From an uncultured Clostridia bacterium (lineage in GTDB: Bacteria; Bacillota; Clostridia; Lachnospirales; CAG-274), in assembly GCA_947632615.1 (NCBI GenBank), contig CANRPW010000002.1:59881-123880 (forward strand): 64,000 nucleotides of DNA, read 5' to 3'. Positions 36,959 through 44,372 of this stretch are shown here, piece after piece (positions within the stretch are counted from its first letter, which is position 1; each line of letters begins with the position of its first letter). The position numbers and the translations under genes were made by a program. Below the pieces are notes generated by a model. It was not told the DNA's origin. It was given only the letters and a program-made list of their open reading frames with translations, and ran no database searches.

Positions 36959-37163
36959 GCTGTATCACTCCTTTTTTCATAAATTTTTGGGTATCTGATT
37001 AAGGTCTTATAATTATGTCCGGCTCAGCAAGGCGAAGTCGCTCACCAAAGATAATTTATAAGCCCTGAAAATACTAAGGCGGTATTCCTCTGTAATGTCT
37101 CTTGATCATGATTATCACCTTTCCTTTATAATTTCCCGTGAGATTTTCATCTATGCCGTAAAA
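36959..37163 (-). promoter_or_regulatory. spacer upstream of adhesin, possible promoter and leader
   Basis: A gene-free stretch between the surface genes and the 100-residue gene. A ten-codon frame with a good AAAGGTG site reads leftward at 37074-37109 (MIKRHYRGIPP). Further on lies a CATAATTATAA -10-like region. It could hold a separate promoter for the adhesin trio; no clear -35. Confidence 0.3.
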
Positions 37164-37466
37164 CTATCCAAGTATAAAGTCGACAAATTCCAAGGCATAT
37201 ATCTCATGTCCTGTGTCTGAAAACCGTATGAGGTCTGCACTTTCAAGCTCATTGAGATGTTTCTTGAAGCGTGCCGATTTCTCCTCAAAAGAGAAAACAC
37301 TTAAGCCCTCGCCACCGCATTCTACAAGAGGTATCATTTCCATCAGCCTTTTGGGACTGATTATGCCATCCTCCGAGAAAAGACACAGATAAAAGTATAG
37401 AAGCCTTGCTTTCTTTGAAAGGCTGTCAAAGCCTTTCTCCTTTATTTTTTCGTATAACTCATTCAT
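37164..37466 (-). CDS. hypothetical protein, winged-helix-like
   Basis: A 100-residue protein. The helical pattern SKKARLLYFYLCLFSEDGII, a loop, then KHLNELESADLIRFSDTGHEIYAL resembles a small winged-helix domain, so it may be a regulator. GGAGG lies ahead of the ATG. It is cotranscribed between virD4 and the surface genes. No family recognised. Confidence 0.55.
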   Translation of the reverse strand: MNELYEKIKEKGFDSLSKKARLLYFYLCLFSEDGIISPKRLMEMIPLVECGGEGLSVFSFEEKSARFKKHLNELESADLIRFSDTGHEIYALEFVDFILG

Positions 37467-37508
37467 TCGGTTTACCTCCTTTTATTTTTCATCAGCTATA
37501 AAACCTTT

Positions 37509-37838
37509 TTAGAGTATTTTGGTAAAACTTTGCATTATTATTGCCTTGATTTTTGGAACGACCTCCGATTCCAAGTCGGAAAGCTCTGTTTCGTAGTTGT
37601 AAGTATAAATGGTTTCTTCTTTTGTCCCAAATAAGCTGTCTTTGCTTGTTATGAGCAGATATGTAAGACTGTTTCCTGCTTTAAAAGTAAGACTCATATC
37701 GTTATGCTTGTAGGAAATTTCATTTTTTTCCTTGCCAAAGCTTATAGTAAGCTGACCTGTTTCAACAATAGGTATAAGTCGACATAATTCTTTTATAACT
37801 ACGTCAGTAAAATATGTTTTTGTTGCCCTGAAATTCAT
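37509..37838 (-). CDS. hypothetical ICE protein
   Basis: A 109-residue protein with mainly beta character (GQLTISFGKEKNEISYKHND, SLTFKAGNSLTYLLITSKDS) and helices at both ends. It begins 13 bases after the virD4 stop with its own GGAGG site. No family recognised. Its place in the operon suggests an accessory transfer role. Confidence 0.55.
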   Translation of the reverse strand: MNFRATKTYFTDVVIKELCRLIPIVETGQLTISFGKEKNEISYKHNDMSLTFKAGNSLTYLLITSKDSLFGTKEETIYTYNYETELSDLESEVVPKIKAIIMQSFTKIL

Positions 37839-37850
37839 TGATTTGCCTCC

Positions 37851-39686
37851 TTAAAGTGTTTCAAAGCTGCCATTGTCCAAATCGTAGGCTCTGCTGTTGG
37901 GAATTTCGGCATTTTCAGTGTTGCTGTATGGATGTCTTTGCATATATTCCTTTATATCAAAGGCATTTTCAGAATTATAATCGGAAAGCTGCTTATAGCG
38001 TTTATGACGTTCTATCTTGTATTTTTTGCTCTTAAAAGGCTTCAGACCCCTTATGAAAAGAATGCACTCGGAGTTGTCCAACCTTCCCACCTCATCGGCA
38101 GTCATAAGGTCACGCCCTACGATCTGTTCACTCTGACTGAAGCTGCCGTTCTGACCCTTGCTGACCGAACTGCCCTTATGGTCTATGGTGGTTTTGCCTA
38201 TACGCTTGCTGATTGTCTCCATCGTCTTTACCTCGCCTGTTCCCAAGAAAAGAGTTGTATCGCAGTTGCCCTCGATTGTTCCTGCCTGTTTATCATACAA
38301 GGCTTCAATCTGAGCTTCATTCTGTACAATAACATCTATAGAAACCTCTCTTGAACGGGCGACCGCAATTATTTTTTCAAAATCGGGAATTTGACCGATG
38401 TTAGCAAACTCATCAAGCATACATCTTACGTGAACAGGAAGTCTGCCGCCATAATGATTGTCGGCTCTGTCAAGAAGCTCCTTAAAAAGCTGAGAATACA
38501 TAAGCGAGCAAAGAAAATTGAATGTGGCAACCTTATCATCTATAATTATAAACAGAACGGTCTTTCGGTCTCCCAATGACCACAGCTCCATCTCGTCATA
38601 AGAGGTCATTTCCCTCACTTCCGCTACATCAAAAGGAGAAAGTCTGACACCGCAGCTTATAAGTATGGATTTAGCTGTTTTTCCTGCCGCAAGCTTGTAT
38701 TTCTTATACTGAGATACGGCAAAGCCGTCCGGCTGAGGAGGTACTTTTGTCCAGCTGTCATTGGTTTTAATTTCATATTTTTGAGCAAATGCTTCTGTTC
38801 CCAATTCCAACTCTTCAAAGAGATAATCAATATCATTTTTGAAAGTCTCGTCATCCTCTCTTACCTCCATTGCATTAATCATAGAGATAATGGTTCCGAA
38901 GTGCCTGTCCCTTTCTGAAAATTTACCGCTTAAAGTAACGGCCCCCACAAGAGCCATATACAAAAGCTTTTCGGCGTTTTCCCAGAAGGGGTCGTTGCTT
39001 CGTTCGCCTTTTTCTTTTGTACTGTTTACCATGAGGTCAACGAAGACCTTTATGTCGGCTTCGGTTTTGATAAAACCGAATGGGTTGTAGTGCATTGATT
39101 TGCTAAAATCCACTGTATTAAATGTCTTTATCACATATCCGGCTTTTTCAAACATTTTTCCGCACTCCGTCATAACCGTTCCTTTCGGGTCGGTAATAAC
39201 ATAGCTTGAATGAAGCTGCATAAGATTTGGTTTTAAGAAAAATCTTGTTTTTCCTGAGCCTGAACCGCCAATTACCAAAACATTATTGTTTCTCATAGTT
39301 TTTCTTGTATTTATGCTCATTCCCTCTGTCATGGTGAATATCATTTCATTGTCACGGTTTTTGTCCCGAAAGGGTACTATGTCCGAGGGCTTTGAAAACT
39401 CTGCTGAGCCATGTTCTTTGCCTACAAGAAAATTATTACGGGAAAAGGCAATGTAAATGTACAGGAGCATAACAGCCGAAGCGAAGAATACTCCCCACAT
39501 AATATCCGAAGATTTGAGGGATATATGTAAGCTTCTGAAAACGGTCCCGTTTTCCAAGGCTGTGTTCAGGGCATTAAGTCCTGCGGTCATATTTCCGGCT
39601 GAGTTGAAAATTTCTCCTATTCTGTTGCCTATGAAAAATGCCAACACCGAAAATATAACCGATAATATCAGTTTTTTGTTTTTCAA
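37851..39686 (-). CDS. virD4: VirD4/TraG-type coupling protein
   Basis: A 611-residue T4SS coupling ATPase. Two N-terminal membrane helices (LILSVIFSVLAFFIGNRIG and WGVFFASAVMLLYIYIAFS) precede the EHGSAEFSKPSDI motif, Walker A VIGGSGSGKTRFF (about 137-149), ITDPKGTVMTECGK, and Walker B VRCMLDEFANIGQIP (about 415-430), followed by SREVSIDVIVQNEAQIEALY. It brings the relaxase-bound strand, and possibly protein substrates, to the channel. The start is TTG, with AAAAGGAGAG upstream. A structured spacer of about 300 bases precedes it. Confidence 0.93.
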   Translation of the reverse strand: MKNKKLILSVIFSVLAFFIGNRIGEIFNSAGNMTAGLNALNTALENGTVFRSLHISLKSSDIMWGVFFASAVMLLYIYIAFSRNNFLVGKEHGSAEFSKPSDIVPFRDKNRDNEMIFTMTEGMSINTRKTMRNNNVLVIGGSGSGKTRFFLKPNLMQLHSSYVITDPKGTVMTECGKMFEKAGYVIKTFNTVDFSKSMHYNPFGFIKTEADIKVFVDLMVNSTKEKGERSNDPFWENAEKLLYMALVGAVTLSGKFSERDRHFGTIISMINAMEVREDDETFKNDIDYLFEELELGTEAFAQKYEIKTNDSWTKVPPQPDGFAVSQYKKYKLAAGKTAKSILISCGVRLSPFDVAEVREMTSYDEMELWSLGDRKTVLFIIIDDKVATFNFLCSLMYSQLFKELLDRADNHYGGRLPVHVRCMLDEFANIGQIPDFEKIIAVARSREVSIDVIVQNEAQIEALYDKQAGTIEGNCDTTLFLGTGEVKTMETISKRIGKTTIDHKGSSVSKGQNGSFSQSEQIVGRDLMTADEVGRLDNSECILFIRGLKPFKSKKYKIERHKRYKQLSDYNSENAFDIKEYMQRHPYSNTENAEIPNSRAYDLDNGSFETL

Positions 39687-39716
39687 TATTTAACCACTCT
39701 CCTTTTTAAATACTGC

Positions 39717-39972
39717 GGCAGTCCCTATTCCTCGTGGCAGTGAGGAGCTTTTAACCAAAGCCCTAACAGGGAATAAAAGGAAGGAAAAGCCTCCGCCGGG
39801 CTTCAGAAAAAAGCTGTCAGGGACTGCCGCCCACAATAAATATTATCCGGCTTGTTCAAACAGCAGCAGTTTTTAACCCTGGCACGCAAAGGCTTTAAGG
39901 AGGAATCGGTAGGAAAATGATGGGAGAAATCCGCCGATATTTGACTGCTGCTTGAATAAGCCGGATAATACG
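39717..39972 (-). ncRNA. structured leader or small RNA upstream of virD4 (candidate)
   Basis: The 297-base spacer holds two large nested structures side by side. In one, GCGGCAGTCCCT near 39717 pairs with AGGGACTGCCGC near 39820. In the other, ATTATCCGGCTTGTTCAA near 39841 pairs with TTGAATAAGCCGGATAAT near 39955, with CAGCAG/CTGCTG extending it. Further short stems lie inside. No reading frame of note is present. It could be a cis-acting leader for virD4 or an independent RNA. Confidence 0.45.
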
Positions 39973-39983
39973 GCATAAAAAAA

Positions 39984-40346
39984 TTATTCCAAAGATTTAC
40001 TTGTCAGATTATAGTACCTGATTCTTAATCGTTCAGCCTTTTTATAGACTCCTTCGGCTTCGTCCAAAGTTTTTAAATATCTTAAAACAGTATCTTGGGG
40101 AACCTTGGAAAAGTCTTTGTAAGGTTTTATGAGACAGCTCGCTTTTTCAAGCAATTCTGTGAACTTTTTATATTCCTTTTCTTCTTCATTTAAAACCTTA
40201 TTTGAACGATAATCATTTATAAATCTCTCCATTGTCTTGGGCTCAGCCAACAAAACACCTATGTACAAACAGTGTTCTATTAAATAAATGAGTTCCTCTT
40301 TTGTGCATTTTCTGAGAAAATCAAGGTCTTGTTTGCTGTTTATCAC
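39984..40346 (-). CDS. hypothetical helical ICE protein
   Basis: A 120-residue, probably all-helical protein (LDFLRKCTKEELIYLIEHCL, EEKEYKKFTELLEKASCLIK). It overlaps the DivIVA-like gene by 4 bases (ATGA), so the two are translationally coupled and probably act together. No family recognised. Confidence 0.55.
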   Translation of the reverse strand: MINSKQDLDFLRKCTKEELIYLIEHCLYIGVLLAEPKTMERFINDYRSNKVLNEEEKEYKKFTELLEKASCLIKPYKDFSKVPQDTVLRYLKTLDEAEGVYKKAERLRIRYYNLTSKSLE

Positions 40347-41002
40347 ACTTCCTCACCCGATGTTTTATCGGTATGTTCCAACAAATCTTCAGGAATGTTT
40401 CCTTTTTTCTCGGCTATTTTTTTGAGCTTTTTAAAAACTTCCATCTGCTTCTTAAAAATTTCAATGACCGTCTTTGAAGTATCCTCCAGCCCCTTGTAAA
40501 GCTTGTCATGAGAAGAAATATAATTTTCGTGTTCGACAGCTATTTCATCAGCCTGTTTCTTTGTGTCGGAGAGAATTTTATTTGCCTGTTTTTTCGCTTC
40601 TGTAATAGTTTTTTCCGCTTTTGCATTAGCTTCAGAAATAATCTGTAAGGCTTTTGCCTGTAGGGTGTCCTCGGCTTCGCTTATCTTTTTGCTTGCTTCA
40701 TTAAGCTTTTCGGCAGCTTCTTTTTTTGCCCTCGAAACAATATCCTTTGCAAGATTTTCGGCACTTGCCGATGAAGCCTTGGCTTCTTCCAAAAGCTTAA
40801 AGGCTGCCGCTTCTGCTTTATTTCTGATTTCCTGAGCAGCGTCCTCGGCGTTTATCAAAGCCGCAGATATTCTGCTCTCATTTGAAGCATAATCCTTTAA
40901 CTTGTTTTCAAGCTCAGACAAATAGCTGTCAACCTGTACAGGGTCATACCCACATACTACCTTTCTGAAAAGCTTTCTGTTAGAAACAACACTTTTTTTC
41001 AT
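40343..41002 (-). CDS. DivIVA-like coiled-coil protein
   Basis: A 219-residue protein. The N-terminus FRKVVCGYDPVQVDSYLSEL is the DivIVA membrane-binding signature (normally F-x-GY-x-x-x-EVDxFL). A long Ala/Glu/Lys coiled coil (45-170) with repeated AEAxAxKxLxEAK and ITEAKKQANKIL units follows. DivIVA proteins mark curved membranes at poles and septa. In an ICE, a copy next to the coupling-protein gene could place the transfer machine at the pole or septum; this is inference. Confidence 0.78.
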   Translation of the reverse strand: MKKSVVSNRKLFRKVVCGYDPVQVDSYLSELENKLKDYASNESRISAALINAEDAAQEIRNKAEAAAFKLLEEAKASSASAENLAKDIVSRAKKEAAEKLNEASKKISEAEDTLQAKALQIISEANAKAEKTITEAKKQANKILSDTKKQADEIAVEHENYISSHDKLYKGLEDTSKTVIEIFKKQMEVFKKLKKIAEKKGNIPEDLLEHTDKTSGEEV

Positions 41003-41049
41003 TTTTTTATTCCTCCTTAAAAATTAAAAATATTGATTATATAAAAAAA

Positions 41050-41757
41050 TCACACAAAAAATAAAAAATTTTGCGTGAATTCTTTTCGGAATTTACAGTT
41101 ATAAAACAATAACTGTAAAGCTTTATTCAAATTTTTAGCTATAGCAGCAACAACTGAAACCGTAACCGAATTTCCAAATTGTTTATAAGCCTGAGAATTT
41201 GATACTACTTGTTTCCATCTGTCCATAGGAAAGGCTTGTAATCTGCCGTATTCTGTAGGAGTGAGTTTCCTTACTCTGTAATATTTCGGTTCTAATATTT
41301 TTACTTCCTGATACCCCCCCCCGACTGCCGTCAGAGCAGGTGCAATACCATCAGTGCTGTAAACCCGTTTTATTTGGGCATAACCTTTTATGTCAAGCAA
41401 TCCGACAACCACAAGCCTTGGGTCTTTATAATCTCTTGAGCAGAGGGTAGGTGCAATGTTATCGTAAATCAAGTATCTGCCCTTTCTATAAAGCTGAGAT
41501 GGGTCTATTGCAACTCCAAGCAGCTCAACCAAAATGTGCTGATAATTATGTTTTTTTGAAAGACTGCCACTGCCACCCACTCTGAGGGTCTTGCCACATT
41601 CGTCAGGGTTCAGAAGTCCACTTTCGTTGCAAATTTCCTTTTCTAAAGCTGAAACTGTAAGTGTAGGGGTTATGTCGTCGCCTGAATTATTCTCGCTTAG
41701 CAACTGAATTAATACCCCATGTATATCCTGCGATGTTAGGGTGAATGCTGTATTCAT
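41050..41757 (-). CDS. C-terminal half of a C5-cytosine DNA methyltransferase
   Basis: A 235-residue protein. RVRKLTPTEYGRLQAFPMD and QAYKQFGNSVTVSVVAAIAK are motifs IX-X of C5-cytosine methylases. Before them, NIAPTLCSRDYKDPRLVV and DGIAPALTAVGGGYQEV look like target-recognition elements. The SAM-binding motif I, the catalytic PCQ loop and the ENV motif are absent. The ATG at 41757 has GGAGGAAAGG, so the truncated form is translated as it stands. A run of nine G residues (coding strand; 41314-41322) encodes the Gly triplet. It is either a remnant or one half of a split enzyme. Confidence 0.75.
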   Translation of the reverse strand: MNTAFTLTSQDIHGVLIQLLSENNSGDDITPTLTVSALEKEICNESGLLNPDECGKTLRVGGSGSLSKKHNYQHILVELLGVAIDPSQLYRKGRYLIYDNIAPTLCSRDYKDPRLVVVGLLDIKGYAQIKRVYSTDGIAPALTAVGGGYQEVKILEPKYYRVRKLTPTEYGRLQAFPMDRWKQVVSNSQAYKQFGNSVTVSVVAAIAKNLNKALQLLFYNCKFRKEFTQNFLFFV

Positions 41758-41808
41758 TACCCTTTCCTCCAATAAATTCTACACACAGAAATCTTTACAA
41801 ATGTGAAT

Positions 41809-42342
41809 TTACCTCGCATTAATATCTCTGTGCAGATTCTTATGCTTCTGCACGTTTAATCCCTCTGCTGCTCTCTTTGCTTCATCGGCAGCTCTGGCAG
41901 CCCGTGCTGCTCCAAGAGCATTGTTAAAGGATGAACGGTCTGATTTGTTTTGAGAGGAAGCTGTTTTGCTATTCTTTTCAAATTTGTTGCGTATATCTTT
42001 GCAAAGTTTATCATTACCACCTAAAGTTACAATCTGAAACTTTCCCTCTTTTTCAGGGTCCTTTTCCATAACAAACTCCTGATGGTATTTTTTAAGCTCA
42101 CTTTTCAGATGTTCGGCAACTTCCCTTGTCAAATCGGCTTCAATATGTATTCCTGCTCTCGGATTTCTCTTTACAAGCTTTTTGACACTTTTAAGTTCAT
42201 ACTTTTTCACATTAGCACCTATATTTTTTCCCATGCGTTTTGCTGCATAACGAAAAGGTCTTGAAGCCTGTCTAACGGAATAACGTCCCATAGACTTAAA
42301 AAAAGCAAGAATAATATCCCTTGCTCTATCTTCACTATCCAT
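41809..42342 (-). CDS. PcfB/DUF3801-like accessory protein with AARAAR tail
   Basis: A 177-residue basic protein. The N-terminus (RPFRYAAKRMGKNIGANVKK) is followed by GIHIEADLTREVAEHLKSEL and a strand segment GKFQIVTLGGND. This arrangement recalls PcfB/DUF3801 relaxosome accessory proteins, but the match is loose. The last 40 residues (NALGAARAARAADEAKRAAE and on) repeat the tail seen on the MuF-C and Sel1 proteins. It is the second gene of the leftward operon. Confidence 0.55.
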   Translation of the reverse strand: MDSEDRARDIILAFFKSMGRYSVRQASRPFRYAAKRMGKNIGANVKKYELKSVKKLVKRNPRAGIHIEADLTREVAEHLKSELKKYHQEFVMEKDPEKEGKFQIVTLGGNDKLCKDIRNKFEKNSKTASSQNKSDRSSFNNALGAARAARAADEAKRAAEGLNVQKHKNLHRDINAR

Positions 42343-42351
42343 ATTTATATA

Positions 42352-42888
42352 TCAACTCCTTTTATTTATTTGTTCATAAAATTCAAATGCTTCATCGAGA
42401 GATGTTTTCTTTTTCTTAGAAGCAGATGTTAAATTCCCATCATCATCAAAGGATATATCATCTATCAGTACTCGTTTGTTTTCCTTGTCCCGTAAGATTT
42501 TATCGTCAATCTTCTTTTGAGCGGAAGTCACAGCCTCATCTCTGAAGTCCTCGGAACAAAGGTCACTTATAAGATCTTTAATCCCCTTGAAATCAGGAAA
42601 GTATTTTGCATAACCAAGAATAAACTCTCTGTCCTCATCACTTAATGAGGGAGCAGCTATATATCCTTCCACTTCTTCTGCTTTTTGATTCCAAAAAGAA
42701 ACAATACGCGAAGTTTCTTCCTCATCGAAATACGAATTGGAACTGCCAAAATAAAAATTGTCATTGTCCATAACATCAACCAGGGCAAAAAGAATTTTTA
42801 GTTTTTCCTCAATACTTGCAGAATTGTCAAGCCGTTCTTCCACAAACGGAGCAATCAGATATTCTATTCTGAATGCGTACTCCTCCAA
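42352..42888 (-). CDS. hypothetical acidic ICE protein (first gene of conjugation operon)
   Basis: A 178-residue acidic, helical protein (IEEKLKILFALVDVMDND, EDREFILGYAKYFPDFKGIK). The start is TTG at 42888, nine bases after GGGAGGTGA. It begins the long leftward operon. Upstream, an ACTTG/CAAGT hairpin and an AT-rich stretch (42900-43000) may contain the operon promoter, but no clear -35/-10 pair is seen. No family recognised. Confidence 0.6.
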   Translation of the reverse strand: MEEYAFRIEYLIAPFVEERLDNSASIEEKLKILFALVDVMDNDNFYFGSSNSYFDEEETSRIVSFWNQKAEEVEGYIAAPSLSDEDREFILGYAKYFPDFKGIKDLISDLCSEDFRDEAVTSAQKKIDDKILRDKENKRVLIDDISFDDDGNLTSASKKKKTSLDEAFEFYEQINKRS

Positions 42889-43065
42889 AATTAATCACCT
42901 CCCTAAATGAAAAAAGTACTTGAAGTTTTTATCGTCCAAGTGCATGTGTTTATATTTATTATTAATTCTTTTTAGTTAATCCATCACATTTTTCTTTTTT
43001 ATCCCCATTTTAACTTAAGCATACGCTCGCATCAAAGATGCTCGGCTGCGGGGCGACCAATGGGG

Positions 43066-43161
43066 GCGGTGAGGGAGCGTGGTGTGCAGCAAGAGCCGAG
43101 GCAGGGGCGAGCAAGCTCGCCCCTGCCTCGGCTCTTGCTGCACACCACGCTCCCTCACCGC
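43066..43161. repeat. near-perfect inverted repeat, 47-bp arms with 2-base loop
   Basis: Both arms read GCGGTGAGGGAGCGTGGTGT and onward, meeting at GAGC-AA-GCTC (loop 43113-43114). It would form a cruciform or an extremely stable RNA hairpin. It lies just right of the ICE operon start. Its GGGAGCG(T/C)GGTGTG core recurs in an inverted repeat at 63,815. It sits in a 490-base gene-free stretch (42889-43378) that also holds the likely ICE/chromosome junction. Confidence 0.9.
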
Positions 43162-43237
43162 TTTGGCAATTTTGCCCATGTTAAACTATATAAAAATTTG
43201 TACAAAATGCAAATTAGATTTCTTTATGCCTTTTTGC

Positions 43238-43361
43238 TATAATATCTTTATTATTATTAACACAAACGACACACGTTATGCTCTGCACGTAAATCTGATC
43301 ACGGTACATATAAGTGTTATGCCCAAAGATCAGGTTTTACATGAGCCAACGTGTGTTTTTT
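43238..43361 (+). promoter_or_regulatory. promoter and candidate attenuator/riboswitch-like leader of the DUF2798 gene
   Basis: TATAAT at 43238-43243 (weak -35) begins a leader of about 130 bases. An outer stem ACACACGTT/AACGTGTGT (43269-43277 and 43348-43356) runs directly into six T residues, an intrinsic terminator. Inside it GTAAATCTGATC (43289-43300) pairs with GATCAGGTTTTAC (43328-43340) with one bulge. A terminator 20 bases before a start codon suggests conditional read-through. No known riboswitch class recognised. Confidence 0.5.
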
Positions 43362-43378
43362 GAAAGGAGTTATATTTT

Positions 43379-44071
43379 ATGCCAAAAAATCAATTTCAAA
43401 GGATGGTTTTTGCCTTCCTGACAGTGGTTATCACAGTTCATGCCTATGTGTTTTTCAGCCTGTATGTTGTAAACGGAGATAAGCTCATAAGTATCACAGG
43501 CGCAGACAGTGTTATCCATGCTATAATTATGCAGGGCGGAGTCTATATGTTTGGCAATAATGTGCCTATATGGGCAGTATTACTTATTGAATTTTGTTTT
43601 GCTTACAGTCTGGAATGTCTGTTAGGCAGTCCTCTGTCGTTTAAAATGGCAAGCATGATGTTTGACCCCGAAAGAAACCATCCCATGATTTTTGAAACCG
43701 TCATCATAAGCTGCACTGTGCTAATAATGTGCCCTGCAATGAGCTTTATAGCCGCTTTTATTTATTATCCGTATTATTCGGGCTTTAACATTTTTACATT
43801 GCTTGCAAATTGGCTCAAGCTGATATGCTTTAACTTCCCCTTCGCCTTTTTCTCGCAATTATTTTTCATACAGCCCATAGTAAGACGAATTTTCAGAATG
43901 ATATTTGCCAAATATATTTCATCACGAAATGAGGCTGAAAACAAGGAAAGACCTAAGAATGAGCAAGACGTAATTGCAGATATATTCCACAGAATAGATG
44001 AAATCCAAAAAGACTTAGCCCACGAAAGACGTCAGCGTAAAAAGCTCGCAGAAAAAATAGATAAAAATTGA
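43379..44071 (+). CDS. DUF2798-type membrane protein
   Basis: A 230-residue protein with four membrane helices: FAFLTVVITVHAYVFFSLYV, VPIWAVLLIEFCFAYSLECL, IISCTVLIMCPAMSFIAAFI and ICFNFPFAFFSQLFFIQPIV. These form the duplicated two-helix DUF2798 unit. The C-terminal 50 residues are a charged coiled coil. GAAAGGAG precedes the ATG. It is the first clear chromosomal gene to the right of the ICE. Function unknown. Confidence 0.78.
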   Translation: MPKNQFQRMVFAFLTVVITVHAYVFFSLYVVNGDKLISITGADSVIHAIIMQGGVYMFGNNVPIWAVLLIEFCFAYSLECLLGSPLSFKMASMMFDPERNHPMIFETVIISCTVLIMCPAMSFIAAFIYYPYYSGFNIFTLLANWLKLICFNFPFAFFSQLFFIQPIVRRIFRMIFAKYISSRNEAENKERPKNEQDVIADIFHRIDEIQKDLAHERRQRKKLAEKIDKN

Positions 44072-44080
44072 GTATTAAAA

Positions 44081-44110
44081 AAGAGACCCGCTATTTTTGG
44101 CAGGTCTCAT
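44081..44110 (+). terminator. terminator after DUF2798 gene
   Basis: GAGACC/GGTCTC stem with inner GC pairs directly after the stop codon; short AT tail. Confidence 0.6.
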
Positions 44111-44157
44111 ATTATTTATGCGATCGTTGTATTCTTTTCTTGTATGTCGGGGTAAAG

Positions 44158-44243
44158 GCAATATCCGTCTCGCATACGCTGGCTAATATTGCGGCGCGCC
44201 TATCCATAGAACGTATTTTTCAGGTGTTCTGCCCTAATGGATA
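44158..44243. other. structured intergenic element
   Basis: Between convergent genes lie GCAATAT/ATATTGC (44158-44192) and a second hairpin of TATCCAT/ATGGATA with AGAAC/GTTCT (44201-44243). They may be an RNA or a remnant; no reading frame. No known RNA family recognised. The remainder of 44110-44335 is AT-rich and featureless. Confidence 0.3.
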
Positions 44244-44334
44244 AGGCTTCATAAAAAGCTCTTTTGAGTTTTCGCAAAAATCCCCCAAAAACAGCTATGT
44301 TTTTTAAAATATGTGTGATAATTTTAATATAAAA

Positions 44335-44366
44335 AAGATAAGACCCGGAAAGCATTACCTTCCGGA
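44335..44366 (-). terminator. terminator after flavoprotein gene
   Basis: CCGGAA/TTCCGG stem followed on the minus strand by TCTTATCTTTTTT. Confidence 0.7.
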
Positions 44367-44372
44367 TCCGTT

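Noticed and set aside
42950..43060. ICE attachment site at the right boundary
   Set aside because: The junction probably lies here, but the left end is outside the window, so no direct repeat can be compared; not called.
43060..43242. 60-codon frame across the long palindrome at 43 kb, and a similar one at 63809-63994
   Set aside because: The sequence is an inverted repeat, so coding there would be mirror-like; no ribosome site and no homology.
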